A stretch of 64,000 nucleotides of DNA from NCBI GenBank assembly GCA_947479455.1, contig CANJZE010000013.1, positions 46,876 through 110,875 of the forward strand, written 5' to 3'. A program made the translations under genes and the position numbers. The DNA comes from Bacteroidota bacterium. Its GTDB lineage: Bacteria > Bacteroidota > Bacteroidia > Chitinophagales > LD1. Below, in pieces: positions 35,330-44,023 of the stretch (position 1 is its first letter; every line of letters begins with the position of its first letter). A model generated the notes under the pieces. It was not told where the DNA came from. It saw nothing but the letters and a program-made list of their open reading frames with translations, and did not search any database.

Positions 35330-35902
35330 TTATTTTATCACCACTAAATCCATTGTATCGGCAGGTGCATTTTCTATGGCTTCACAAATCTTTTTCAAGT
35401 TTTCTAGTCCATGTTTTTGCGATTTGCCTAACATGTCGTCAACACTCAAGCCAAATAATCTACCCATAGGATAACTCAAACCACCTTCGGTGCCCCAGGT
35501 TACTTTAGTAATGCTTCCAACCTGTTCAAATTTCCAATAATCTTTTGCCTGTGCTTCAAAAGGTTTTATAAAATGTAAATCGCTGTTCATACTTTTACCA
35601 ACTTCCGTAGTTGCAATAGTCATGCTGCCAGCCCCCGACTTCCTTCCATCCCAACTTAGTTTATGACCGGGTGCGCCTGCTGTTCCATCTACCATATGCG
35701 CTGCTTCAGGATCCATTTCTTGATAAGGGCTCCACAAAGCCCACTTATTAAAATCATTAACCTGGGAGTAAACTACATCAGCCGGTTTCGATATTTCAAC
35801 CGAACTGCTTACGTTGTAGTGATCGGGAAGGAAATAAACTCCCACCGCTGCAATGCCTAAAATAACGGCAATAGCCAGAAGAATGTTTTTGAAAATTTTC
35901 AT
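35330..35902 (-). CDS. SRPBCC (START/polyketide-cyclase-like) protein
   Basis: 190 residues. An N-terminal hydrophobic anchor (NILLAIAVILGIAAVGVYFL) is followed by an SRPBCC fold (about 30-175) beginning YNVSSSVEISKPADVVYSQVNDFNKWALWSPYQEMDP, the standard family opening. A long C-terminal helix is present (LGKSQKHGLENLKKICEAI). These proteins bind a hydrophobic ligand in a deep cavity; many are of unknown function. It is divergent from ccmE. Confidence 0.85.
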   Translation of the reverse strand: MKIFKNILLAIAVILGIAAVGVYFLPDHYNVSSSVEISKPADVVYSQVNDFNKWALWSPYQEMDPEAAHMVDGTAGAPGHKLSWDGRKSGAGSMTIATTEVGKSMNSDLHFIKPFEAQAKDYWKFEQVGSITKVTWGTEGGLSYPMGRLFGLSVDDMLGKSQKHGLENLKKICEAIENAPADTMDLVVIK

Positions 35903-35998
35903 GTTGGTGTGTTTTGTGTGATCGAATGGTTCGAAAAGTAAAATTAATTCCTGGAAAAATGATTTTTTGTTATGCTAACCTTGGTTCATGGGTTTATG

Positions 35999-36006
35999 TA
36001 AATTTG
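35999..36006 (+). promoter_or_regulatory. -7 promoter element TAAATTTG before ccmE
   Basis: Exact TAnnTTTG match 18 bases before the ccmE ATG, with a TTG at 35981-35983 whose 15-base spacing is shorter than the usual 19-21. Confidence 0.42.
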
Positions 36007-36024
36007 CCTCGTAATTAAATAGAA

Positions 36025-36438
36025 ATGAAAAGAGTTCAAGTTATTATTTTGGTGTTGGTGGCCATTACAGCGGGTGTCATTCTGGCTCGCACTGGCGACT
36101 ATACAACGTACGCTAATTTTATTGAAGCAAAAGATAAGGGCAGTTCGGTAAACGTGGTTGGCTATTTGGTAAAAGACAAACCCTTGAATTACAATCCACA
36201 AAAGGATCCTAATTTTTTTTCGTTCACTATGACCGATAAAGAAGGACATGAATGCGAAGTGGTTTACAAAGGAGCCAAGCCCCAAGATTTTGAACGCAGC
36301 GAACAAGTGGTGGTGAAAGGCAAAATGGATGGTCAGGTTTTTGCCTGCTCCGAAATTTCGATGAAGTGCCCTTCAAAATATGTGAACGATGAAATTACTT
36401 TGAAGGAAACAAATGTGACGGTGAAGGCCGGTTCTTAA
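36025..36438 (+). CDS. ccmE: cytochrome c maturation heme chaperone CcmE, Cys-type
   Basis: 137 residues. One N-terminal membrane helix (RVQVIILVLVAITAGVILA) is followed by an OB-fold beta barrel (about 40-112: VNVVGYLVKDKPLNY, FSFTMTDKEGHECEVVYKG, VVVKGKMDG). The heme-attachment segment reads MKCPSKY: Cys115 and Tyr119 give CxxxY, where the classical E. coli protein has HxxxY. Heme would therefore be bound through cysteine. CcmE carries heme in the periplasm to the lyase, here the CcmF-like protein 77 bases downstream. No ccmA-D or ccmH genes are in the window. Confidence 0.9.
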   Translation: MKRVQVIILVLVAITAGVILARTGDYTTYANFIEAKDKGSSVNVVGYLVKDKPLNYNPQKDPNFFSFTMTDKEGHECEVVYKGAKPQDFERSEQVVVKGKMDGQVFACSEISMKCPSKYVNDEITLKETNVTVKAGS

Positions 36439-36462
36439 AAAATGTGAGAATTCGAGAATGAA

Positions 36463-36490
36463 GACAAATACAAAATACAAATCGCAAAAA
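36463..36490. repeat. 7-bp-period array, four units
   Basis: GACAAAT, ACAAAAT, ACAAATC, GCAAAAA: four consecutive heptads in the gap between ccmE and ccmF. Confidence 0.5.
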
Positions 36491-36515
36491 CCCTAAAGCG
36501 GAACAAACTTAATCA

Positions 36516-39056
36516 ATGCTTGAATTTTTCTCCTCTCGTTTTGGCTCCAACGGTTTTTTGAATGAACATTTATGGTTGGGTAATCTTGGACATTTCTTTC
36601 TGGTGTTTAGTTTTATTGCAGCGTTGCTAGCCTTCATCGCTTACTTTGCAGCAGAGTTTTCAACCGATGTGGCAAAGGAAAAAAGCTGGCGCAAATTAGC
36701 GCGCGTTTCATTCATCACACATGGCAGTTTCATCTTTGGAGTTTTTGTTTTGCTATTCATTATGATATTGAAACACTATTTCGAATATCATTATGCATGG
36801 CGCCATTCCAGTACTGCGTTGCCCATGAAATACATCATCAGCAGTTTTTGGGAAGGACAAGAAGGAAGCTTTTTGCTTTGGCAATTTTGGTTGGTCGTGT
36901 TAGGTTTTGTTGGAATTAGGACCTTGAAGAATTACGAAAATCCGGTGATGGGAATTACCGCTATTACACAAGTGTTTCTTGGCTCTATGGTGTTGGGTGT
37001 TTATATATTGGGACAAAAAATAGGAAGCAATCCTTTTATTCTACTGCGTGATGAAATGGCAGCTGCGCCTATTTTTCAGCGACCTAATTATTTAGAATTT
37101 ATTCAGGATGGAAACGGGTTGAATCCGTTATTACAAAATTATTGGATGACGATTCACCCGCCTGTTCTCTTCTGCGGTTTTGCATCGGTTACTATTCCTT
37201 TTGCATTTGCTATTGCAAGTTTGTTGCACAAAGATTGGGATGGCTGGGTTAAACCTGCTATGCCTTGGGTTTTATTTTCTGTTGCTGTACTCGGCACTGG
37301 AATTTTAATGGGCGGTGCATGGGCTTATGAATCGTTGAGCTTTGGCGGTTTTTGGGCTTGGGATCCGGTAGAGAATATGAGTTTTGTTCCGTGGTTAATG
37401 GTAGTGGCAGGCTTGCACACCTTGTTAGTTTATCGTTACACTAAGCATTCGCTCATCAGCACGTATGTATTTTTCATCCTCGGTTTTGTATTTGTTCTTT
37501 ATTCTACATTTCTAACACGCAGCGGAATTTTAGGCGACACTTCGGTGCATGCCTTTACCGATTTAGGAATGACAGGGCAGCTTCTGCTTTACATGTTTTT
37601 CTTTTTAGTGCTTTCTTTCACGCTTCTTTTCATTCGCATTTTAAAAAAACAAATTCCTTCTGAAGAAAAAGAGGAAGCATTAAAAAGCCGCGAGTTCTGG
37701 ATGTTTATAGGAACTCTTGTGTTGTTGCTTTCTGCGGTGCAAATGTCGTTCACTACATCTATTCCTGTTTGGAATATTTTATTCTACGATCAGTTTCATT
37801 TGCTCAAAGAAAAAATTGCACCGCCTGAAAATGTGGTGGCGCACTACAACGGTATTCAAATTTGGCTGGCCATTATTGCAGGTATGCTTACCGGCTTAAC
37901 TCAGTTTTTGGCATATAAAATTTCGAAAGTTCCGGGCACTGCTAAATGGACTCTTTATTCATTAGCGCTTTCCTTTGTACTTGCCATTATCATTTCACTA
38001 GTTTTTAAAATTGATTTCAGCCAGCAACACGTAATTGATTTGACTTCGGTTTCTAAAACTTTGTTTTTAAAGTTTCCATTTATCTCTACCTACTTTTTGT
38101 TTTTGTTTGCGGCTTTGTATGCGGTTCTTGGCAATTTTGCCTATTTGATTTTTGTAGTTAAAAACAATTGGAAGTTGAGTGGCGGAAGTATAGCTCACTT
38201 TGGGTTTGGAGTTTTTCTATTGGGTGTTCTGATTTCGCAAGGAGAAAAAGAAGTTATTTCCATTAATCGTTCGGGAGTTAATTTTGGAGCTCAGTTTAAG
38301 ATGAATGAGAAAATGGAAAACGTGTTGTTGCTCAAAGATTCAACCTTGCTGATGGGTGATTACAGTATTACTTATACAGGAACGCGAGAAGAAAAGCCAA
38401 ATAACTTTTACGAAGTTAACTACAAACGCATTGACTCTGCTAGCGGAAAAGTGCTCGAAGAATTTACTTTGCTGCCTAACGCGCAGTTAAATCCAAAAAT
38501 GGGATTGATTGCCAATCCGGATACTAAACATTATTGGACTAAAGATGTCTTTACACACGTTTCATCGGTACCGGATAACACCAACTTAAAAGATACAACC
38601 ATCACTGTAGAAGTTGCGGTGAACGATTCTTTCTTTACAAAAACTGCATTGCTCATTGTTCAATCGCTGAATTCAAATCCTGTATTGCCCCTTGATTTTG
38701 ATAAAACGGGAAAACTTTTTGTAGGAATTAATTTGCTGGCAAAAGACGAGAACAGTCAAGCCTATTCAGCGCAACCTGTTTTTGTAATTGATATGGCAAA
38801 CGGAAATTCTATAAGTTCAATACCTGCTGAAGTAAAAGAGTTAGGGTTGCATATTGATGTAACCAAGATTGACCCGCAAACAAAAAAGGTGATGCTCTCC
38901 ATTCATGAAACCGAAAAGCCTGTCGACTTTATCATTATGAAAGCCATTGTGTTTCCTTACATCAATTTGGTTTGGTTAGGCGGTATCCTAACTTTTCTTG
39001 GTGCTTTTATAAGCATGCTTCGAAGACGAAAGGAGTTGGTTCTTTCTTCTTTTTAG
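36516..39056 (+). CDS. ccmF: CcmF/CcsA-type heme lyase
   Basis: 846 residues, against about 650 in E. coli. Some 14-16 membrane helices and the WWD-type heme-handling motif GGFWAWDPVENMSFVPW (about 272-288). Histidines next to it include the one in TIHPPVLFCGF and HTLLVYRYTKHS. Periplasmic sections about 600-810 form a large soluble beta-rich domain (SITYTGTREEKPNNFYEVNY). It attaches heme to apocytochrome c CxxCH motifs and lies in an apparent operon after ccmE. The 171-base gap to the next gene shows no terminator that I can see. Substrates would include the cytochrome c encoded at 40419. Confidence 0.92.
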   Translation: MLEFFSSRFGSNGFLNEHLWLGNLGHFFLVFSFIAALLAFIAYFAAEFSTDVAKEKSWRKLARVSFITHGSFIFGVFVLLFIMILKHYFEYHYAWRHSSTALPMKYIISSFWEGQEGSFLLWQFWLVVLGFVGIRTLKNYENPVMGITAITQVFLGSMVLGVYILGQKIGSNPFILLRDEMAAAPIFQRPNYLEFIQDGNGLNPLLQNYWMTIHPPVLFCGFASVTIPFAFAIASLLHKDWDGWVKPAMPWVLFSVAVLGTGILMGGAWAYESLSFGGFWAWDPVENMSFVPWLMVVAGLHTLLVYRYTKHSLISTYVFFILGFVFVLYSTFLTRSGILGDTSVHAFTDLGMTGQLLLYMFFFLVLSFTLLFIRILKKQIPSEEKEEALKSREFWMFIGTLVLLLSAVQMSFTTSIPVWNILFYDQFHLLKEKIAPPENVVAHYNGIQIWLAIIAGMLTGLTQFLAYKISKVPGTAKWTLYSLALSFVLAIIISLVFKIDFSQQHVIDLTSVSKTLFLKFPFISTYFLFLFAALYAVLGNFAYLIFVVKNNWKLSGGSIAHFGFGVFLLGVLISQGEKEVISINRSGVNFGAQFKMNEKMENVLLLKDSTLLMGDYSITYTGTREEKPNNFYEVNYKRIDSASGKVLEEFTLLPNAQLNPKMGLIANPDTKHYWTKDVFTHVSSVPDNTNLKDTTITVEVAVNDSFFTKTALLIVQSLNSNPVLPLDFDKTGKLFVGINLLAKDENSQAYSAQPVFVIDMANGNSISSIPAEVKELGLHIDVTKIDPQTKKVMLSIHETEKPVDFIIMKAIVFPYINLVWLGGILTFLGAFISMLRRRKELVLSSF

Positions 39057-39227
39057 ATTTAAAAACAAAACACTCTACTAACGGATGTGCGTAACAGAAA
39101 CGCCATCTATTCCCTCTAAAATTCTTGAATTACTTCATTCGCCTTTGCAAAAAAGAGCGTATTCAACAATGCTCATTTTGTAACGTGTAACCATGCGATT
39201 GTATCGTGTTAAAATCAAAAACATTCT

Positions 39228-39776
39228 ATGAAACAGCAGCGTAATCGTGAGAGTAAATTACCATCACTCAAACGAAACACCATGTCAACTCATTTGAATA
39301 ATACAACTGCCACACCTGGCGAAGTATCAGCGCAAACTGCAATAGTGCAACATACTATTGCGCAAAATCAAGAGCCCTTAACTTATGTGGTAGAAGATGA
39401 TAAAGCCAATAATTTTTTATGCAAAATGACTTTAGAAGATGTAGGTATTTCGAACATACGCACCTTTTTGCGTGCCGATGCCGCGCTTGCAGATTTGAAA
39501 CAAATGGCAGATAACCAGGAAAATTTTCCATCGCTTATTCTTTTAGATATCAATATGCCGTCAATGGATGGATGGGGTTTTTTAAGTGAGTTCCGTAATT
39601 TTCCGGCTGAAACAAAAGCAAAAACTACGATTTATCTTTTCTCCACTTCAGAGCATCCGCGCGATATGGAAAAAGCAAAACTGTTTCCCGAGGTTTTAGA
39701 CTTTTTGGCTAAACCGCTTTCAGAAGATGTTGCAAATAGTTTGAAAGAAAAATACTTTCGCCTCCCAAATCCTTAA
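39228..39776 (+). CDS. single-domain response regulator with long N-terminal tail
   Basis: 182 residues. The first ~50 residues are polar and low complexity; a second ATG at 39282 would remove 18 of them. A receiver domain (about 52-175) reads LTYVVEDDKANNFLCKMTLED and SLILLDINMPSMDGWGFL (phospho-acceptor Asp in LLDIN), followed by FSTSEHPRDMEKAK and DFLAKPLS (conserved Lys-Pro). No output domain is present, so it should act through protein contact, like CheY or RcpB-type relays. Its kinase is unknown; the two kinases at 47-51 kb lack receivers and are candidates. Confidence 0.88.
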   Translation: MKQQRNRESKLPSLKRNTMSTHLNNTTATPGEVSAQTAIVQHTIAQNQEPLTYVVEDDKANNFLCKMTLEDVGISNIRTFLRADAALADLKQMADNQENFPSLILLDINMPSMDGWGFLSEFRNFPAETKAKTTIYLFSTSEHPRDMEKAKLFPEVLDFLAKPLSEDVANSLKEKYFRLPNP

Positions 39777-39790
39777 CAGGATTTGCGAGC

Positions 39791-40408
39791 ATGCAACAAA
39801 AAATTTTTCCACTACTCATTTCAGTTTTATTTCTCTTCTCCTCTTGTAATTATTTTTTTAAAACAAAGTTGCCGGTATATGGAAACAAAACAGTTTCACC
39901 CAATGGCGATAGCTTAGATTACACACTTCCGGTTTTCAGTTACCTTGATCAGGATAGTAACACGGTAGATGTTGCTGCTATTCAGAATAAAATTTTTGTA
40001 GCTGAATTTTTTTTCACTTCCTGCCCAAGTATTTGTCCGAAAATGCAGCAACAAATGTTGCGCTTTTATGAAAAGTATAAGGATAATTCAGATGTAATTA
40101 TATTGGCTTTTACTATTGACCCGCAGCGCGATTCAGTAGGTAAATTAAATACTTACGCGCACAAACTGAAAATAGAAACCAGTAAATGGCATTTGCTTAC
40201 GGGCAACAAAGATTCAATTTACGCACTAGCGGAAAGCTTTTTAGTGAGCGCTGCTGAAGATGCCGATGCACCGGGTGGGCATATACATAGTGGCAATTTT
40301 GTTTTGGTAGATGCAAAACAACGATTACGAGGTTACTACGATGGTACCAACGAGGAAAGTGTAACCAAACTGCTTGATGAAACCGATTTGCTTTTACAAG
40401 AAAAGTAA
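39791..40408 (+). CDS. SCO1/SenC-type copper-delivery lipoprotein
   Basis: 205 residues. A lipobox (LFSSC, Cys19) predicts an envelope lipoprotein. The thioredoxin-like fold carries the copper ligands Cys78 and Cys82 in FTSCPSICPKM and His164/His166 in GGHIHSGNF. SCO proteins deliver Cu to the CuA site of cytochrome oxidase or act as thiol-disulphide reductants. It starts 14 bases after the response regulator, and its 3' end overlaps the longest frame of the cytochrome c gene, so a single transcript is likely. Confidence 0.92.
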   Translation: MQQKIFPLLISVLFLFSSCNYFFKTKLPVYGNKTVSPNGDSLDYTLPVFSYLDQDSNTVDVAAIQNKIFVAEFFFTSCPSICPKMQQQMLRFYEKYKDNSDVIILAFTIDPQRDSVGKLNTYAHKLKIETSKWHLLTGNKDSIYALAESFLVSAAEDADAPGGHIHSGNFVLVDAKQRLRGYYDGTNEESVTKLLDETDLLLQEK

Positions 40409-40418
40409 TACTACTCCC

Positions 40419-40838
40419 GTGAAAGTTAAACGCATACTACAGATTATTTCTCCTTTCACTCTCGTCATAATCATAATCATTTTTATATGGAACATTATTA
40501 CACATGGGAGCATTCAGCATCCGGGCAAAAGCAGTTATCAAACTAAATGTGCACAGTGCCATGGCGATAACGGTGAAGGAATAAGAGTGTTGATACCTCC
40601 TTTGCTCCATTCAGATTTCGCAAAAAATAATTTTGATTCTATTCCCTGTTGGTTGAAGAATGGTATTTCACACAAAATAATGGTGAATGGGGTTGAATAT
40701 GAACAGCCCATGTATGGTTTAGATATGGATGAAGTTCAAATTGCTAATGTGATGAACTACCTCAGCAAAGAATTGCTCGATACCAATTGTGAAATAAACT
40801 CGATAGAAGTGAAAGCGAAATTGATAAACTGCAACTAG
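40419..40838 (+). CDS. membrane-anchored c-type cytochrome (monoheme)
   Basis: 139 residues from a GTG at 40419; a longer frame from ATG 40374 overlaps the SCO gene by 35 bases and adds 15 polar residues, which is less likely for a signal anchor. A membrane anchor (ISPFTLVIIIIIFIWNII) is followed by the heme site CAQCH (about 44-48), then GDNGEGIRVLIPPLL, and a Met-containing region (EQPMYGLDMDEVQIANVMNYL) likely to give the axial ligand. It is an electron carrier in the periplasm, matured by the CcmE/CcmF pair upstream. Confidence 0.87.
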   Translation: MKVKRILQIISPFTLVIIIIIFIWNIITHGSIQHPGKSSYQTKCAQCHGDNGEGIRVLIPPLLHSDFAKNNFDSIPCWLKNGISHKIMVNGVEYEQPMYGLDMDEVQIANVMNYLSKELLDTNCEINSIEVKAKLINCN

Positions 40839-40841
40839 TTT

Positions 40842-41363
40842 TCAATGATAGCGTACGTTGGTAAATACCCCATTATTGGCCGACTTAATAGTTGGGTTAG
40901 TAATACGCCTTGCATCAAAAGCAAAATTACCACTAATCATTTTTCGTAAAGTATCCTGCGCTGTAATTTGAATAGTGCCCGGGTTTGCCGGATCCATGGT
41001 ATAAGATTCACCGGCATACAAAAAATCGGCATCGGAAATAAATGTGGTTTGATTTAAAATGCCAGGCACAAAAACAATTTTCATAGACTGACTGTTCACA
41101 TCGTTTGAAAACAGTCTAATGCTGGTTCCCAAAATTTGTCCGTAAGTACTTGCACTAATCCCGTTATAGGCGGTGCCATCTAAAGTGCAGGTAAGTGTAG
41201 CAGCCGAAGCGCAGGCAGTGCAACTACCCCCACAATCTATTTCCGTTTCATCACTATCTTTTACCAGGTTAGTGCAAGTAGCAGGAATTTCTGAAGCTTT
41301 TTTACAACCTGTAATGCCTACAAATAAAAATAAGGCGACAAGCGCAAGTGGAATATTTTTCAT
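40842..41363 (-). CDS. lipoprotein of unknown function with DCGGxC motif
   Basis: 173 residues from ATG 41363. The longer frame to 41480 would add a spurious basic leader derived from a heptad array and is rejected. Lipobox GITGC (Cys20). A Cys-rich opening (CTNLVKDSDETEIDCGGSCTAC) resembles a short calcium- or disulphide-type motif seen in many Bacteroidota surface proteins. The rest is beta-rich, with DTLRKMISGNFAFDARRI near the end. Stop is 4 bases from the convergent cytochrome c stop. Function unknown. Confidence 0.78.
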   Translation of the reverse strand: MKNIPLALVALFLFVGITGCKKASEIPATCTNLVKDSDETEIDCGGSCTACASAATLTCTLDGTAYNGISASTYGQILGTSIRLFSNDVNSQSMKIVFVPGILNQTTFISDADFLYAGESYTMDPANPGTIQITAQDTLRKMISGNFAFDARRITNPTIKSANNGVFTNVRYH

Positions 41364-41433
41364 GTTGTTGAATTTAATTTGATTAAAAATAAGTTGAATT
41401 GACGAAACGAGAAAAGTATTTTTTATCACACGT

Positions 41434-41461
41434 CTTGACTTAATTCTCAATTCTCGCATTC
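41434..41461. repeat. 7-bp-period array, four units
   Basis: CTTGACT, TAATTCT, CAATTCT, CGCATTC: four consecutive heptads between the divergent lipoprotein and ferredoxin-reductase genes, just upstream of a TATATTCG -7-like element (41465-41472). Confidence 0.5.
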
Positions 41462-41496
41462 GTTTATATTCGCCCCTCAATTATTTAAACTATTCT

Positions 41497-42582
41497 ATGA
41501 AATTTCACAAATTAAGAGTGAGCGAAGTAAAAAACGAAATTGCCGATGCCGTTTCGGTTTCGTTTGAAGTACCCGCTGAACTAAAACAACATTTCAACTT
41601 TTTCCCCGGACAATACACCACACTTAAACTCGTAATTGATGGCGAAAATGTAAATCGCAGTTATTCGTTTTGCAGTTCGCCTTTTATGAATGAGCCGTTG
41701 ACGATTGCCGTGAAAAGAGTGACAGGCGGTAAGGGCTCAAATTTCATTAATGATAATTTTAAACCGGGTGTGGAAATAGAAGCGATGGAGCCCATGGGAA
41801 ATTTTCATTCAACAATCTCCGAAAACAATGAAAAGCACTATATACTTTTTGGTGGTGGTTCTGGAATTACTCCTGTTATTTCAATTTTAAAATCGGTGTT
41901 GGCTAAAGAATTAAAAAGCAAAGTGACTTTGTTTTATGGCAATCGAAATTCAAACAGCATTATTTTCAAAGATAAACTTGAAGTTCTCGCTTCGCAGTTT
42001 GGCGAACGATTAAAAATAGTTCACATACTCGATTTGCCCGAGGAAGAATGGAGTGGTTATACTGGTTTTATAGTTAAGGACTTGGCGCTGAAACTGCTTC
42101 GCGAAAACACAAATCTCAATTTTCAACATGCCGAATTTTTCATTTGCGGCCCCACACCCATGATGAAAAGTGTGGAAGAAGCACTAGGAGTTTTGCAAAT
42201 TCCAAAGGATAGAGTGCATATAGAATACTTTACCGCTAAAGCCGATGAAGATAAAAAAGCGGCTGATGTTGGAACGAGTGTGGCAAGTGAAACTCCGTTT
42301 ACCGGAAAAACCAAAGTGAAAATTATTTACGATGGTAACGAGCGCGAATTTGAAGTAAATGAAAAGGAAACCATTTTGGAAGCGGCTTTGGATGCCGGTT
42401 ACGACCCGCCCTATAGCTGCATGGTAGCGGCCTGTTGCACCTGCCGCGCAAAACTGCTTTCGGGTAAAGTGGAAATGGATGACCGCGAAAGTTTAACCGA
42501 TGCAGAAATTTCCAGAGGCTATGTGTTGACTTGTCAATCGCATCCAAAAAGCCATGGTATAGTGTTGAACTATGATGCATAA
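41497..42582 (+). CDS. FAD/NAD reductase with C-terminal 2Fe-2S domain (PaaE/Hmp-like)
   Basis: 361 residues, three domains. FAD-binding (1-100): NRSYSFCSSP flavin motif, FFPGQYTTL. NAD-binding (about 110-235): LFGGGSGITPVISILKS, CGPTPMMKSVEEAL. Plant-type ferredoxin domain (about 268-361): YSCMVAACCTCRAKLLSG and the fourth Cys in VLTCQSHP, giving the C-x4-C-x2-C...C set. It moves electrons from NAD(P)H to an oxygenase or desaturase partner. Members serve phenylacetyl-CoA epoxidase and fatty-acid desaturases; an AlkB-like hydroxylase occurs at the window start but far away, so no link is shown. Confidence 0.92.
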   Translation: MKFHKLRVSEVKNEIADAVSVSFEVPAELKQHFNFFPGQYTTLKLVIDGENVNRSYSFCSSPFMNEPLTIAVKRVTGGKGSNFINDNFKPGVEIEAMEPMGNFHSTISENNEKHYILFGGGSGITPVISILKSVLAKELKSKVTLFYGNRNSNSIIFKDKLEVLASQFGERLKIVHILDLPEEEWSGYTGFIVKDLALKLLRENTNLNFQHAEFFICGPTPMMKSVEEALGVLQIPKDRVHIEYFTAKADEDKKAADVGTSVASETPFTGKTKVKIIYDGNEREFEVNEKETILEAALDAGYDPPYSCMVAACCTCRAKLLSGKVEMDDRESLTDAEISRGYVLTCQSHPKSHGIVLNYDA

Positions 42583-42610
42583 AAAAAGCCCTGAAATTTT
42601 TCAGGGCTGT
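42581..42610 (-). terminator. terminator of the tRNA-Met gene
   Basis: On the minus strand, AGCCCTGAA / TTCAGGGCT hairpin followed by seven T. It begins right after the tRNA 3' end. Confidence 0.85.
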
Positions 42611-42612
42611 TG

Positions 42613-42686
<74 letters not shown>

Positions 42687-42749
42687 AAAATGGAGCGCAA
42701 ATATATTTCTTTCAGCAAATTCTCTAAATCAGATTTCCATCAAGCAAAA

Positions 42750-43343
42750 ATGAAAACAGGTTCCCTCTCTCTTTTACTTTTTTTCTGTTTTAAATTTTCC
42801 ACAGCTATCGACATCATCAACTTCGACATGTTCTTGTTTGGCGATAAGATTGGTGTAATGACTGTAACTCACGAACTGAAACCAGACGGCAGTGAAGTTT
42901 ATTCACTTGAGTCAAATTCAAAAGCAAAGTTTCTTTGGTTGAATTACGAAAATTATACTCGCTACGATGTGGTGTACAAAGAGGGTAAACTAATTTCATC
43001 GGTTCATAAGGATACAGAGAACGGTAAAACAAAGCGATGGTCGACAATTAAATGGGAAGGTAATCGGTATTTGGTTGATAGTTACAAAGGTAGAAGTACA
43101 TTTGCGCAACAACCGGATTATTCCATCGTAACTATCTATTTCAAAGAAATTAAAAATGTAAAGAGAATTTTTTACGAAGCGGAAGCAGATTTTAATGAAT
43201 TAAAAATTGGAGATGAACCGGAGACCTGGGAGTTCAAAAGTAGCGATGGACACCGAAACATTTATCGTTTTGAGAAGGGTAATATTCAGTCGATGGAGTT
43301 TCATGTGAAAATCGCGACTATAAAAATGGTTAGAGTGAGTTGA
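42750..43343 (+). CDS. DUF6134-like exported protein, copy 1
   Basis: 197 residues from ATG 42750; longer frames begin inside the tRNA gene and are rejected. Signal peptide KTGSLSLLLFFCFKFSTA. The body opens MFLFGDKIGVMTVTHELKPDGSEVY and is a mostly beta fold with a closing VKIATIKMVRV strand. It is a clear paralogue of the next gene (for example FGDKIGxMTVxHExKPDGS in both, and an aligned final strand). DUF6134 is my best family guess; function unknown. Tandem arrangement and the 19-base gap suggest a duplication kept in one transcript. Confidence 0.75.
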   Translation: MKTGSLSLLLFFCFKFSTAIDIINFDMFLFGDKIGVMTVTHELKPDGSEVYSLESNSKAKFLWLNYENYTRYDVVYKEGKLISSVHKDTENGKTKRWSTIKWEGNRYLVDSYKGRSTFAQQPDYSIVTIYFKEIKNVKRIFYEAEADFNELKIGDEPETWEFKSSDGHRNIYRFEKGNIQSMEFHVKIATIKMVRVS

Positions 43344-43362
43344 AAATAAATTTAGCTGTTGA

Positions 43363-43971
43363 ATGTTTAGTATGAGTCATCAATTGAGAAGGTTGCTTTT
43401 AGTGCTGCTATTTTTATGGTGCGTTTCTTTAGTCTCGGCACAAACCGAACACTTTGATATTATTTTGTTTGGCGATAAAATTGGCGAAATGACCGTGAGC
43501 CATGAAACTAAACCCGATGGCAGTCAATTTTATATCATTGAAAGCAAATCGAGAGCAAAAATACTTTGGATACTCCGCGATAATTATTCGCATTACGAAA
43601 CGGTGTATAAAAACGGGAAATTCTTTTCGAGCATTTATAAGGAAATAGAGAATAATAAACTTAGCCGCTGGGGAAATACGCATTGGGATGGTTCAAAATA
43701 TGCGGTAGAAAATTACCACGGCAAAAAAAGCTTTACCGAAACACCTGCTTTTAGTATTGTCAACCTTTATTTTGATGAGGTTAAAAAAATGAACCGCGTG
43801 TTTTACGACACCGAAGCTGAATTTGTAAACGTAGACCACACCGATGAAAATACATTGGAGTTTAAAACCAGCGATGGGCACAAAAACGTTTACCATTTTG
43901 TGAACGGTAAGATTCAACAGGTAGATGTACACGTATCATTTGCAACCGTGAAGATTGTACGGGTGAATTGA
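43363..43971 (+). CDS. DUF6134-like exported protein, copy 2
   Basis: 202 residues; ATG 43372 (MSHQL) is an alternative start. Signal peptide ends LVSAQT. Parallels copy 1 throughout: IILFGDKIGEMTVSHETKPDGS, SRAKILWI, NKLSRWGNTHWDGSKY, SDGHKNVYHFVNGKIQQ, ending FATVKIVRVN. A lipocalin-like or beta-barrel secretion role is possible, but nothing visible says so. It is 52 bases before the FKBP gene. Confidence 0.75.
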   Translation: MFSMSHQLRRLLLVLLFLWCVSLVSAQTEHFDIILFGDKIGEMTVSHETKPDGSQFYIIESKSRAKILWILRDNYSHYETVYKNGKFFSSIYKEIENNKLSRWGNTHWDGSKYAVENYHGKKSFTETPAFSIVNLYFDEVKKMNRVFYDTEAEFVNVDHTDENTLEFKTSDGHKNVYHFVNGKIQQVDVHVSFATVKIVRVN

Positions 43972-44023
43972 ACTCCCCAAATTCTGCAATTGAATTCTAT
44001 TTTCGTTTCATAAATCGAAAACC

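Noticed and set aside
41364..41480. 39-residue N-terminal extension of the lipoprotein gene
   Set aside because: It is basic sequence derived from the heptad array, ahead of a clear lipoprotein signal at 41363.
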